Source: Dryomyza anilis (lineage: Eukaryota; Arthropoda; Insecta; Diptera; Dryomyzidae). Taken from it: 64,000 nt of DNA. The position numbers and the translations under genes are program-made. The notes under the pieces are model-generated. The model was not told the origin of the DNA. It searched no databases and was given only the letters and a program-made list of their open reading frames with translations. The stretch lies in assembly GCA_951804985.1 (NCBI GenBank), contig OX638130.1, forward strand, positions 102,674,540 to 102,738,539, written 5' to 3'. Shown piece after piece: positions 1-10,575 of this stretch. Each line of letters opens with the position of its first letter. Within the stretch, counting starts at the first letter, position 1.

Positions 1-1530
1 TATTAAATGTTATCACTTGAAAATTTCCCATGTGACTTAATCCTCCGTATTGTTTTTTCTATACATCAATTTATCGCGCACATGCAGCATTGTTCGAATG
101 GCAATGTCTTTTTGATGTTCGATTTCTATACTATTTTATTAGTATTTATTTTTATGCCATTGCTGCGTTTTTTTATGTTCATTTTATTGTTGCTACTTTT
201 ATGTGTTTTAAAAAGCAATAGGAAAGCGCACTAAGCGCAAAACACTTGCTAACTTTATGGTAGCAATTTTATCCTAGTCTAAACATACGAAACCCTTTTT
301 ACTTTGAATGGTCTGTTATATGGGATTTTAACAATCCGTCAAAGATATGCTGTCATAAAATGTACGTCTTCTTTGGTTTTGTGTATGTGCGTGTTGACGG
401 ACGGACAGTGGTCAAAAAAATACTGTTTACAAACTATATAAAAAATTCTACTTTAAATGCATTAATGCTCTATTAACTTTTAGTATAATCTGTATTTTAG
501 TATATTTATATTAAGCTTTAAAAAGTAGTTTTGTATTTTAGAAAGTAATATTGTTATAATAGTTTGAATTTTCCAACTGTTATGTTTTGTGATGGATTGT
601 TATTTTTTGTGTAGTTTTACTATCAAATACTTTAAAAGATATATTAAATCCTGTTTCATTCTTTTGTGTTTATTACGATGCTAATATAATTTTAATTTTC
701 ATATAATCACCTCCTATTTAAACCAACCATATTCATAAAATCCAATTACTATTATTTCCTTTATGCCCTCAAGTAGCTCTACCCTATCTGATGTTTTGGC
801 TCATAATGCAATTAAAAGTAGATTATGTTTAATTAGCGAGGTTACGATCTAAATAATATGAGTACAGTTTACCATGACTAATCTATACAAATTAATGAGT
901 CACCATTTTTGCGCTTAATTACAAAAGATTTTCCAACGCCGACGATAAACTGAACATTAATAACAATTTATGCGGCATATTAAATATGAATGAGGACCAC
1001 ATCAAAAGGGTGCTTAGGCAATATGAATACGAAATATGAATATAGTATTTACGCTTAATACGGGGTATCGTGGTAATGGTTATGTTTATAGGGATCAACA
1101 AAATTTGCAAATGAAGTACGCAAAAAGCTGTTTATATAATTATTATTATTACGTTCGAATGTGTTGAATCGTGAGTAAAACTGCTCATTAATATGTTATT
1201 TTAATATTTTGATAATCAATATAAGTAGAAGAAATATAACTGTTTAACAGATTTAAAATTTGATTGAAAAATTAGAATTAAATTAAAATTAAAAGTGTTT
1301 ATGTGTTTGCAAAATAATCATAATTAAACAATGTAATTGGTTTGGGAACCATGAATCATAGTCCCAATCGGTTCAGTTGGTTAGTGCATGGGAATACGAT
1401 CCGAAACTACGATTCGAACCATCACGAATGCTTCACACAAACAACGATTTATATATAGTCGGCAAATTTCACTTCTATTTTGTATCATATTTTAGGTTTT
1501 AAATATTATAAGTCAGAAAGTATTAAACAC
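1..1530 (+). other. SPR intron, AT-rich, mostly featureless
   Basis: Intronic by position, since it lies upstream of the split DRY codon at 5821. The small open frames here are AT-rich and hydrophobic or low-complexity, with no recognisable motif. The only feature is the tRNA-like segment near 1361-1432. Confidence 0.5.
1361..1432 (+). repeat. tRNA-like segment (SINE head or tRNA pseudogene)
   Basis: The stretch ggttcagttggttagtgca (1370-1388) closely resembles a tRNA D-arm with internal A box. gattcgaacc (1411-1420) resembles the T-loop B box at about the right distance. The ends do not pair into an acceptor stem, so it is not a functional tRNA. A tRNA-derived SINE head is most likely. Confidence 0.4.
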
Positions 1531-1531
1531 T

Positions 1532-1999
1532 CACAGAAAAAAAATCATCAATATGATGAATTTATTCATAAATATTATGAATTTTTCTACCAACTATCAG
1601 ATTCATCATATTAACAACACCATTCATTATATGACATATTGATGAATGCATACATTATATGTATGACTTATTCATACTATCGAACATTATAGTGAAGAAC
1701 GAAATGATCAATACAATGAATTTGAATCGTCATATTGATAAATATAATCATAATATTTATGAATAATTTAAATATGAATTTTTTTACGAATTTTTCAAAT
1801 AAAATATTTTTTTTTTTTTGAAAATAAATGGAAAAAAATGTCCTTAAAAAAATGTTGTTGGAATAAAATTTTATTAATTTGTCCGAAATTTTTTTTTCCA
1901 ACAAAAAAAAAAAAAAAATTCTCCGACATTTTTTTTTATTCAATCAAAAATTTAAAAAAAAAATATATATATATTTTTTATAAATAAAACTTTTTATTA
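1532..1999 (+). mobile_element. Family A terminal-inverted-repeat element, left part only
   Basis: Begins cacagaaaaaaaatcatcaa and continues with the TATGATGAATTTATTCATAAATA-type region shared with the copies at 2643 and 9417. It then runs into the shared poly-A/poly-T interior and the motif aactttttattaata. The copy stops there, where a minus-strand SINE begins. The right terminus is missing. No transposase is seen, so it is non-autonomous. Confidence 0.65.
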
Positions 2000-2000
2000 A

Positions 2001-2182
2001 TAATGCTGAATCCGAACGGAAGAGTGAGAGCTTTTCGTAGGCAATGTTTTACCATCGGAGGTTTGCCAAGGACTACGCGGTATAGAAAATTGTTTTCTAT
2101 AAAAAGATGTTGTTAGTATCAGCCGAGATTTGAAGACGGAACCTTTCGGCTCACAATCAAACGCTCTAAGCACTGATTAATC
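2001..2182 (-). repeat. tRNA-derived SINE, minus strand
   Basis: Read on the minus strand, a tRNA-like head (gcttagagcgtttgattgtg, then a cttcaaatctc B-box-like motif) is followed by a body. The body has acatcttttt, atagaaaac.attttctat, ggcaaacct, gtaaaacattgcctacgaa, agctctcac and a cggattcagc 3' tail. The same order occurs on the plus strand at 17525-17745, which defines a dispersed SINE family. Box A is degenerate. Confidence 0.6.
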
Positions 2183-2185
2183 AAA

Positions 2186-2580
2186 CAGGGGGTAAATGAG
2201 TTTGATTAAAAGAAAGTCTGGTTTGACAAATAAAATTAAATTCTCAAGTGTATATTTTAAATATATAAGGTCGCAAGTCACGGTCTCAACAGTCTAGGTA
2301 TACAAGGTATCTAACTTCTCAGTTGGATTAATCTATCTCTTCTAGTTTCCCCTTAATCATGATTTCAACGGGGCACACTTCGTCTCACGACGGACAAACA
2401 GTCAAATGGACTACGCTAAATCAACTAAAGAAATTACTCTAATCTAGATTAATTGTACTTTTCCAGACCGATCACGTCTCCTTTTCAGTTTCACAAATGG
2501 ATGACCAAATCATATATAATCTTTCACTTAAAGTGTAGAGTATAAAAAGATCGGAAAATTTTGAAGCTATATATTTTATC
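2186..2580. other. Intronic spacer, nothing recognised
   Basis: About 400 bases with no recognisable repeat or gene. The minus-strand open frame at 2472-2834 that covers part of it is composite, running into a SINE head and a family A element. Confidence 0.4.
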
Positions 2581-2581
2581 G

Positions 2582-2643
2582 AGCGTCGACAGCTCCATTC
2601 GTTAGTGTGTTGGACTAAGAGCGAAAAGTTGCTGGCACCTACG
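2582..2643 (+). repeat. Truncated SINE head next to a family A element
   Basis: The text around ttagtgtgttggactaagagc and gaaaagttgctgg matches the head of the SINE at 17525 (tatattggactacgagc, aaaaagtcgctgg). It breaks off where the family A element starts (ctacacagaaaa). Confidence 0.4.
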
Positions 2644-4196
2644 ACTACACAGAAAAAAAAAATCTTCAATATGATGAATTTATTCATAAATATTATGAAT
2701 TTTTGACCAATTTTCACCAATACATCATATTGATACCACCGTTCATTAAATGACATATTAATTAAAGCATTCATTATATATATGAACAAAATATTCAATA
2801 CAATGAATTTGAATTGTTCACAATATTTTTTCAAAAAATAATTCGAAAAAAATTGTTGTAAAAATTGTATTTAAAAATAGCACTAAAAATATATAACAAA
2901 AAATTATCCGAAAAAAAAAATGTTTTCGAAAAAAAAAAATGTTTATAAAAAAAAATTGTATCGAACAAAAAAAATGTCAAAAAAAAAAATTTTTTTTTAA
3001 TATATTTTTATAAATATAACTTTTTATTAATAAAAAGTTTTATTAAAATATATTATAAATCAATTTACTAATTTATGCATGTGGAGTAAGCATTATATGT
3101 ATAAGAAATAAGATACAAGAACTTGACAACTGAGAAGTACGGCAAAAAATTAACGAAAAACGAGTTGGGAAAGTTAAGTCACATGGGTAAGTTTGGTCAC
3201 ATGGGGCGGATTTTTATAGTCGGTCGGGCCCGACTATGGAATACCCTACACCTTTGGTGGGGATATTAATGTGGGATATTTAATTGCATACCTTAATTTT
3301 AAAGTTTTTAATTATGCTGAACCTCCCCACCCTCAGAATATTATTCATATATCAGAAATTTACGTCTTATATCCCCATAAATTAAAAAATTTATATAAAG
3401 TATAAAAAAACTAAAAAAAAATTGAAAAATGTAATTGGGCGGACCACGCCTATATTTAAAATTTTGAAAGGCTAATATTTCATAGTTTTGATTTTAATAA
3501 TTTACGGATCAAATTTCCACTATGAAAACCCGAGAAATGGGTGGATCACGCCCACTTTTGGACCACATATTTATATGTGAATTATAACAATACCTTTTAA
3601 ATTTTATAACTATACCTCGAATACTTTTCGAGTTATTAGTTCCTAAAGAGTTATATAAAAGTGACTTGTATGGGAGGTGGGCGTGTCCGTTGACCGATTT
3701 GGCTCATTTTCAAACTCAGTTCCTACTTTTGGCTAAAATATATTGAGACGAAATTTCATCGCTTTCTGATCAGTATTCCTCAAGTTATTCTGTATTCGGA
3801 CAGCAAGACGGACAGACAGACGGACATGGCTAAACGGACATGGCCATACCGGACACGCCTCCTAAAGGGCGTTACAATATATGCACAAAGTTAATATACC
3901 CTGTACCTCATAGGTGTAGGGTATAATAAATATTTTGATTATAATTTCCATTCTTAAATATGAGGTATATGTTGTATTTTATGTTTCCGTTCATTAATAT
4001 GATGAAACGTATTCTTCACTTGTAGTTCATCATATTGAAGAATACTTTTTCGACAGTTACCAAGCGTTCTTCATATTTATGATAGCCATTCATAACAATA
4101 ATGGCGTTAGTCATTAATATTATGAATGGTTCTTCAATACAATGAATCATGGTTTGAAGAACGGAATTCATCAATATGATGTACATTTTTTTTTCT
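2643..4196 (+). mobile_element. Family A element with a nested family C insertion
   Basis: Left end ctacacagaaaaaaaaaatc. The right end contains gaattcatcaatatgatgta followed by a T-run and a degraded terminus (ctatgctgag). The element has many short palindromic AT words of the type TTCATxATATTGATGAA. A family C repeat (about 3161-3930) interrupts it, as shown by comparison with the copy at 9417-10575, which is continuous at that point. No coding capacity is seen. Confidence 0.7.
3161..3930 (+). mobile_element. Family C 'TATACCC' repeat, copy 1
   Basis: About 770 bases from cgagttgggaaagttaagtc to gtgtagggtata, present again in inverted orientation at 58021-58836. Exact 12-bp inverted motifs ATACCCTACACC (3241-3252) and GGTGTAGGGTAT (3913-3924) bracket most of it. 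The right terminus forms a hairpin (ataccctgtacc / ggtgtagggtat). Inside are cggacagacagacggacatgg tracts. The left end has the palindrome-like tcgggcccga. No coding frame. Non-autonomous element of unknown class. Confidence 0.65.
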
Positions 4197-4199
4197 ATG

Positions 4200-5020
4200 C
4201 TGAGTTCTTTTTCACCGTCTCGATGAACTAATGTATCCTGAAAATTGTCTTAAGAAAGAATTGTTTGGCGAAGAATTGCATCGGGGAAGCATTGTCTGTA
4301 GGAATACCCCCGGGAAGGAATGCTTCATAAAAATTGTCTTAAAAAGAATTGTTTGTATAAAAATTGCGTCGAAGAAGTATTAATTGAAGGAAGTATTGTC
4401 TCGGGAAAGTAATGTTTCATAAAAATTGTCTTATGAAAGAAATGTTATAGTATAGTATATAGAAATGGATAGTATTGCCTCGCTGAAGCTTTGTCTCGGG
4501 GAAGTATTAACTCGAACAAATATTCTCTCGGAAAAGTAATGTTTCATAAAAATTGTCTTATAAAAAATGTGTACGGAGAAGTATTGTCTTGGGGAAGTAA
4601 TGTTTCATAAAATTGTCCTAAGAAAGAATTGCTCGTAGAAGAAAAGTTCGGGGAAAGCATTGTTTGTGGAAGTATACTCTAGGGAAAGTAATGTTTCATA
4701 AACAATTGTCTTAAGAAAGAATTGTTTGGAGAAGAATTTCACGGAGAAGTATTGTGTATTGTCTCGGGGAAGCATTGTCTCGGAGAAGGATTGTCTCGGG
4801 GAAGTATTGTTTCGGGAATGTAATGTTTCAAAAAAATTGTCTTAAAAAAGAATTGTTCTTAAAAAAGAATTTCGTCGGGGAAGTATTGTCTCAGTGAAGC
4901 ATTGACTGTGGGAAGTCTACTCTCGGGAATTGAATGTCTCGGAAAAAATTGTTTTAAGATGAATTGACTCGTGGAAGTATTACTTCGGGGACTACCTTTC
5001 CAAGGGATTAAATATTTCAG
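4200..5020. repeat. Degenerate minisatellite, GAAGTATTGTCTCGG-type
   Basis: Irregular alternation of words such as gtctcggggaagtattgt, atgtttcataaaaattgtct and taagaaagaattg. The 'tttcataaaaattgtctta' word recurs at irregular 65-140-base spacing. It abuts the Helitron at 5026, whose interior (5314-5400) has related gaagaattctaccggg words. Non-coding. Confidence 0.65.
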
Positions 5021-5025
5021 TTTCA

Positions 5026-5603
5026 TCTATATATATAAAACTCTTGGTCCGTCTGTCACAGACAGACAGACAGACGCACCACACTAAAACTTACCACACT
5101 AAAACTCACCGCACTAAAACTCACCACAATAAAACTCACCACACTAAAAATTCACCACACTAAAACTCACCACACTAAAACTTACCACACCAAAACTCAC
5201 CGCACTAAAACACACCACACTAAAACTCACCACACTAAAAATTCACTAAACTAAAAATTCAACACACTAAAACTCACCACATTAAAACTAACTACAATAA
5301 AACTTCTACTGGGAAAAACTCTACGGAGAAGAATTCTACCGGGAAGAGTTCTACCGGGAAGAATTCTACGGCGAAGAATTCTACGGCGAAATATTCTACT
5401 GTCTGAATTGTCTTTGAGAAAAGTTGTTTTGGCGGAGAATTATTATTTGGTTACTACATTTATAAAACCAATAAAAACTTCCACAGCGAAGCACGGGCCC
5501 CTGATATAAAAAATAATAATAATGTTTTTTTTATATTAATAAAATCGCTTTATATCTATGAATTCACAAAATCTTGGCACGAGTCGTGGACGGGTCCAGC
5601 TAG
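5026..5603 (+). mobile_element. Non-autonomous Helitron, apparently complete
   Basis: Starts TCTATATATATAAAACTC, a start typical of insect Helitrons. Ends in CTAG (5600-5603), with the palindrome cacgagtcgtg (5578-5588) just upstream. The flanking bases are A (5025) and T (5604), the A|T target of Helitrons, with no target duplication. The interior holds a 15-bp tandem repeat (caccacactaaaact, about 5077-5305) and a gaagaattctac repeat. No Rep/helicase is encoded. It sits about 220 bases upstream of the SPR acceptor. Confidence 0.8.
5077..5305. repeat. 15-bp minisatellite inside the Helitron
   Basis: About 14 imperfect tandem copies of caccacactaaaact, with variants caccgcactaaaact, acaataaaact and actaaaaattc. 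The same unit is found in the second Helitron at 17815-17975. Confidence 0.85.
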
Positions 5604-5789
5604 TAATATATAAATTGATTTTGAAATAACTTACATTCTAAAGAAATAGCCACTAGCAAACACAATATTTTATTGAATCACAAAGTTTCACCTGATCAAC
5701 CACATTTACCCTTAACACCCTTAGAGATTCAACCACATTCCCAATGAACTTCGTTACGACATAAAATATATTATATAAAAAAAAAACTA

Positions 5790-5821
5790 ATCACTGTTTT
5801 TCTCATTTCCACATCTACAGA
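5790..5821 (+). other. SPR: 3' splice acceptor of the last SPR intron
   Basis: A pyrimidine-rich stretch (gtttttctcatttccacatctacag) ends in AG at 5819-5820. Reading from base 5821 as the third base of a codon gives Y-I-Y-V-C-H, the residues that follow the DRY motif in this receptor, so the intron interrupts the Arg codon of DRY after its second base. The matching donor is not in the window, so the intron covers at least bases 1-5820. Confidence 0.85.
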
Positions 5822-6550
5822 TACATCTACGTGTGTCACGCACCAATGGCACGTACCTGGTGCACGATGCCGCGCGTCAAACGTTGCACCCTCTACATCG
5901 CCCTGGTGGCGTTTTTGCATCAGAGCACTCGTTTCTTCGATCGCACCTATTACCCGCTGACCATCGAATGGAATGGGCAACCGACCGAAGTCTGTCACGT
6001 TGAAACATCGCCATGGGTGGAGAATTACATTGGCGAAGACGTCTACTACACGTCGTACTTTTTGTTTCGTGTGCTATTCGTGCATCTGCTGCCGTGCATA
6101 ATGCTCGTGACGCTCAACATATTACTGTTCAATGCTATGCGACAGGCACACGAACGTCGTAAGCTGCTCTTTCGTGAGAATCGCAAAAAGGAATGCAAAA
6201 AATTACGTGAATCCAATTGTACGACACTTATGCTGATTGTTGTGGTGACGGTTTTTCTAATCGTTGAAATTCCGATAGCTGTCGTGACGGCCATGCATAT
6301 TGTCTCATCGTTGATTATCGAATTTCTCGACTATAAAATGGTCAATGTTTTTGTAATATTCACCAATTTCTTTCTTGTCGTCAGCTATCCGATTAATTTC
6401 GGCATCTATTGCGGTATGTCGCGTCAATTTCGCGTCACATTCAAAGAGATTTTTCTGGGTAGACTGACGGTGAAAAAGGACAACTCCTCGAAGTACTCAA
6501 TTGTGAATGGTGCTCGCACCTGCACAAACACAAATGAGACAGTGCTCTAG
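5821..6550 (+). CDS. SPR: Sex peptide / myoinhibitory peptide receptor, last coding exon (TM4-TM7 and C-terminal tail)
   Basis: This exon encodes the C-terminal 242 residues of a rhodopsin-family GPCR. I recognise it as the dipteran sex peptide receptor, a plasma-membrane receptor for myoinhibitory peptides and, in some Drosophila, for male sex peptide. Visible features in order: YIYVCHAPMA directly after the DRY motif; TM4 around CTLYIALVAFLH; an extracellular loop with the conserved cysteine in EVCHVE; TM5 in FLFRVLFVHLLPCIMLVTLN; a basic third loop (ERRKLLFRENRKKECKK); TM6 in LMLIVVVTVFLIVEIPIAVV; TM7 ending SYPINFGIYC; a helix-8-like FKEIF; and the tail ending TCTNTNETVL. The last residues T-V-L fit a class I PDZ ligand. 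The exon starts after tctacag at 5814-5820, and base 5821 completes the split Arg codon. There is no start codon: the GTG at 5831 is an internal valine. Stop TAG is at 6548-6550. Upstream exons (N-terminus to TM3) lie outside the window. Confidence 0.93.
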
Positions 6551-6709
6551 TAGATTGTGCGTTGGGGGCCACGACGTTCGCAGCGGCGCTCCAACAATGG
6601 ACATGGGCGCGGTCGTCGTAGCACCATGACAACCACAACGACTACAGCGGTTGTGAGAACCAATGGAGCGGCTGATGTGCGCACAACTTTGGATATTACT
6701 AGGGGGTAG
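6551..6709 (+). other. In-frame, GC-rich open extension after the SPR stop codons
   Basis: Directly after the SPR stop (TAG 6548-6550) comes a second in-frame TAG (6551-6553). The same frame is then open for 51 codons to TAG 6707-6709. The encoded stretch is rich in Arg, Gly, Ser and Thr (beginning IVRWGPRRSQRRS, with a run of six Thr). Base composition stays like the exon and falls to very AT-rich right after the third stop. It may be 3' UTR, the remains of a longer C-terminus, or a readthrough or alternative extension. Two stops in a row argue against simple readthrough. Confidence 0.6.
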
Positions 6710-8480
6710 CAGCAGCAATGTGTTTAAAATGTAATTTGAGGCGCATGTGAAACAAAAAAACGAATTTTTTAGTTTAAACAAAAAAAAAAAAAATAAAAAT
6801 TAATTGATGTAAAATATAAAAAATAAGATGTGACATTAACAACATTGTTATGTAGTTAGATGAAAAAAAAAATAATAATATTGAATACGTTTTGTAATAT
6901 TTAAAATATTTAATTAATTATTTTGCATAATTGTATAAATTATAAAATGTTATGAAGCATATTATTTTATCATATTGAAAATATTTTTGTACATAGTTTG
7001 ACTGTAACTGACACGTTTTATACGTGTTTAAACAATATGTTTTAATAAGCACATGAATTTGTCTAAGCGCAAGAAAATATTATAATTATTAAGATAATCA
7101 AATTTTGTTAGTTTAGCAGCATCAATAGATAACAATAAATATTTAGTAATAATTAAAGTCAAATAAAACTCTAAAATAACTGTGTGATATTTCAATATTT
7201 AACAATATTTAATAAAAGAGTAACTAAACTACTGAATAAGTTAATTGTTTTTATAAATAAAATAAAAGAATATTAAATAATTTTATATTTAAAATTTAAA
7301 AATAAATTATTTTATACACTAATGCAGAATTTAAAAATAAAATTTTTAGACTTTTTATATTTCATTGTTATAGCACTGACAGTCATTCTGATATCCCATA
7401 TATGGATATTTTAGTTGCCAATTAAAAAAATAATATTTTTTTTTTAATTTACATTAATTTATACACTTTGTATTACTATTTTTATAACTACAAACTGAAT
7501 TATAATTTCTGTTTTCGTTTTAAATATAAATACATATGTATTTGATTTAACTGCGTAAACAATTGTTTTTACTACATAAGTTTACTGCATTATATACAAA
7601 ATTTTACTACATATGTATTAAAAATAATTACATTTTGTATTTTGTTATATGTATGTATGAATTTAAATCAATTTGTAATTAAACTACTATATGTATTTGA
7701 TTTGACTACATTATGTATTTGTTTAAATAACATATTGTAGACACAATCTAAGTATTCGAAAGCTACTTTATTTAAAATGTCAGTACTTTTTAAGTATTTA
7801 TTGAGACATATAGCCTACACTTTTCATTTAGTTCTTCGACTAATCTCAAATTTGAATTTAATTGCATAGTGTATTTGCGTAACTTAAAGCATTACACAAA
7901 CTGTCAGTGATTTGCTTTTATTTTTTCATCAAATCGACTTTATTAAAATAAATGTAAAATACTCATTTAAATTAGTAAACCAATTGAGCCCTAGTTTACC
8001 AATTTAAATGGTATCAAATAATGAAATATTTACAAAAATTATATTTTTATAATTAATGATAATAATGCAGACAACAATAATGCATTCGAGTTAATAATTT
8101 AACTAAATAAAAATATTATAAATTTAAGAAAAAATAAATAAACTTAAAATAAAATATATGAAAAATAAGTATTTTAATTAAAAATACTTTTTATTAAAAC
8201 TAATTTTATTGCAAAAAAAAAAATTAATTTAAATAATTAAATGTCCATGTATATAAATAATTATTGTCTATGTAAATATATAACAAATAATAATAATTAT
8301 ACCACTGTATATAGGTATATGCTGCATATGTATTTGATATTTTACTAAATGTTATTTATTTTTATAAATTGTTTATGTATCAAAATATCTAATAATATTA
8401 AATGTAATTGTTGAAATTATAAATTCAGAAATATATAGATATGAAATAAAAGTTATGATTCCTATGTAAATTGTAAGAGT
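6710..8480 (+). other. AT-rich 3' flank of SPR with candidate poly(A) signals
   Basis: Extremely AT-rich non-coding DNA. AATAAA hexamers occur at 6792-6797 (after an A-run), 7134-7139, 7162-7167 and 7211-7216; any could end the SPR transcript. Further on there are only long A/T runs and no coding frame or recognised repeat. Confidence 0.45.
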
Positions 8481-9416
8481 TGTTTTATTTTATGGCACAT
8501 TTTTAAATAAATTTAAAATTAAAAAACCAATATAAATTTGAAGAGTAGGAAATATTCTGCTAATTACAAAATTGCCACACCACATTTTTGTGGTTTTTCT
8601 AAAGAAACAAAATTTAAATTGATACAATAGTATTAATCCAATATACAATATAAATTTACCACATTTGAAAATGCAATAATGCACAAATTGCTGTTTAAGT
8701 AAAAGCCTTTTCAAACAAACAATTCAATATTTATATTGATTGCGGTACAATGGAAAATTTCAAAACATTTGTTTTTTGATATTAAAATTAAATTAAATTT
8801 AAATTTATTTCCAAAGAAATTGTTTTTGATTTTAAAATTAATATCAAAACCTAAAGAATGGTAATAACAGGACACAAAGCATTGATGAGATATAATTTGG
8901 ACAATAGTTTTCAAAATATGTCATATATTATCATTTAAAATAATGAAATTAAACCGAAATTCATAGACAAAATTCAGAAAAATTCAAAAGTAAATAGTAG
9001 AAAATACACCTGAAGGTTTTTTTTTTAATCTAGTTAATTCTTAGGTGAACCTGTCACAAGTTGATAGAAGCTTCAGTTTGTTTCATAATTCAAAAAGAAT
9101 TTTTATAGGAAGAGAAATATAGATCAAACCATTAACAAGAAATTTTGATTTTAAAATTTTAAAAGAATTTTTATAGCACGCAAATTAAAATATGTTAAAC
9201 CATTACCTTAATTTAGTAAGTATCTTATTTATGAAAATCAAAAAATTTCACATTAATTTTACGAATTAATAAATTAATTTTATTATAAAAAAAATAAAAA
9301 TATATTTTTTTTTAAATTATTGATCACAAAGCAAAATAACTACAGATTATAGTAAAGTTAAAGGGATATGTAGTAATTTCTCTACATATTTTAGGACGTA
9401 TAAATAAAGACAAAAT
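8481..9416. other. AT-rich intergenic DNA, nothing recognised
   Basis: Long A/T-rich stretch downstream of SPR. Short minus-strand frames (8490-8714, 8711-8914) have AT-driven composition and no motif. Confidence 0.4.
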
Positions 9417-10575
9417 CTACACAGAAAAAGAAATTCTTCAATATGATGAATTTATTCATAAATATTATGATTTTTTTCACAAACTACCAGATTCAACATA
9501 TTGCTACCACCGTTCATTAAATGACGTATTAATGAATGCATTCATTATATATATGAACAAAATATTCAATACAATGAATTGGAATTGTCATATTGATGAA
9601 TTTGTTCATAATATTTTTTCAAATTTTTTTTTTTTTTATAAAATAATTTTTCGGTCAAAAAAAAGTTGTTTGAAAAAAAAAATCATGGAAAAAAAAAATT
9701 AGTTCGAAAAAAAAACCAAAAAAACCAAAAAAAAATTGCTCTAAAAATATATTTTTTTTTAAATAAAAAAATTTCCAAAAATAAAAAAAGTTCGAAATAT
9801 TTTTTTTTTTTCAAAAATATAATTTTTATAAATATAACTTTTTATTAATAAAAATTTGTAATTATAATAAATAAAGGGTTTTTCAAATGGGACGCTACAA
9901 AAGTAGAGCGACAGGGACAGCAAACGACGCCATATTTCTTGCCGCTCTTTTGACATTTCTCTTCAGTATGGTTTGCCATTTCATGATGGAAAGATATACG
10001 AATTCGAATTTCGGTAGTAAATTATAATAATTTCGACTCGTTGTTGGCTCGTCTATCTTTCCATCATGAAATGGCAAATCTTACTGAAGAGAAATGTCAA
10101 AAGAACGGCAAGAAATATGGCGTCGTTTGCTGTCCCTATCGCTCTACTTTTGTAGCGTCCCTGTTGAAAAACCCTAAAAAAAACTTTTTGTAGCGCTCTT
10201 ATTGAAAAACCCTTTATATTATAAAATATTTTACTATTTTATGCATGTCGAGCAAGCATTATATAAGAAATAACATACAAGAACTACTTGAGAAATGAGA
10301 AGTACGGCAAAAAATGAACGAAAAAAAAAATAATTTGATATAAATTTGGTTTAATCAATATGAAGAACATATATGTTGAATTTTATATTCTTCACATACA
10401 ATTCGTCATATTGAAGAACACTTTTTCGACAGTTACCAAGCGTTCTTCATATTTATGATAGCATTCATAACATTGATGTCGTTAGTCATTAATATTATGA
10501 ATGGTTCTTCAATACAATGAATCATGGTTTGAAGAACGGAATTCATCAATATGATGTAATTTTTTTTCAGTGTAG
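9417..10575 (+). mobile_element. Family A element, best-preserved copy, with nested foldback MITE
   Basis: Left end ctacacagaaaaagaaattc and right end ttttttttcagtgtag form a terminal inverted repeat (CTACACxGAAAAA). The body follows the same order as the copy at 2643-4196: ATGATGAATTTATTCATAA words, poly-A/T core, gcatgtcgagcaagcattat, gacagttaccaagcgttctt, and gaattcatcaatatgatgta before the end. A family B MITE (9874-10214) lies inside. No coding capacity. Confidence 0.75.
9874..10214. mobile_element. Family B foldback MITE with TA target duplication, copy 1
   Basis: 341 bp. The ends are AAGGGTTTTTC and its inverse, flanked by TA at 9872-9873 and 10215-10216, the signature of IS630/Tc1/mariner-type elements. 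The two halves are near-perfect inverted copies containing gggacgctacaaaagtagag and the stretch down to catttcatgatggaaagat. That stretch is the leader and first codons of the transposase found at 63728. The element is therefore an inverted duplication of the 5' end of a coding transposon. Confidence 0.85.

Noticed and set aside
1361..1432. Functional tRNA gene
   Set aside because: The A- and B-box-like motifs are present, but the ends do not form an acceptor stem and the anticodon arm is not convincing.
2472..2834. 120-codon minus-strand open frame
   Set aside because: It runs through a SINE head into a family A element and has no recognisable domain; composite chance frame.
6046..6781. Three antisense open frames opposite the SPR exon and its 3' extension
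   Set aside because: They overlap real coding sequence on the other strand, share its composition and show no motif.
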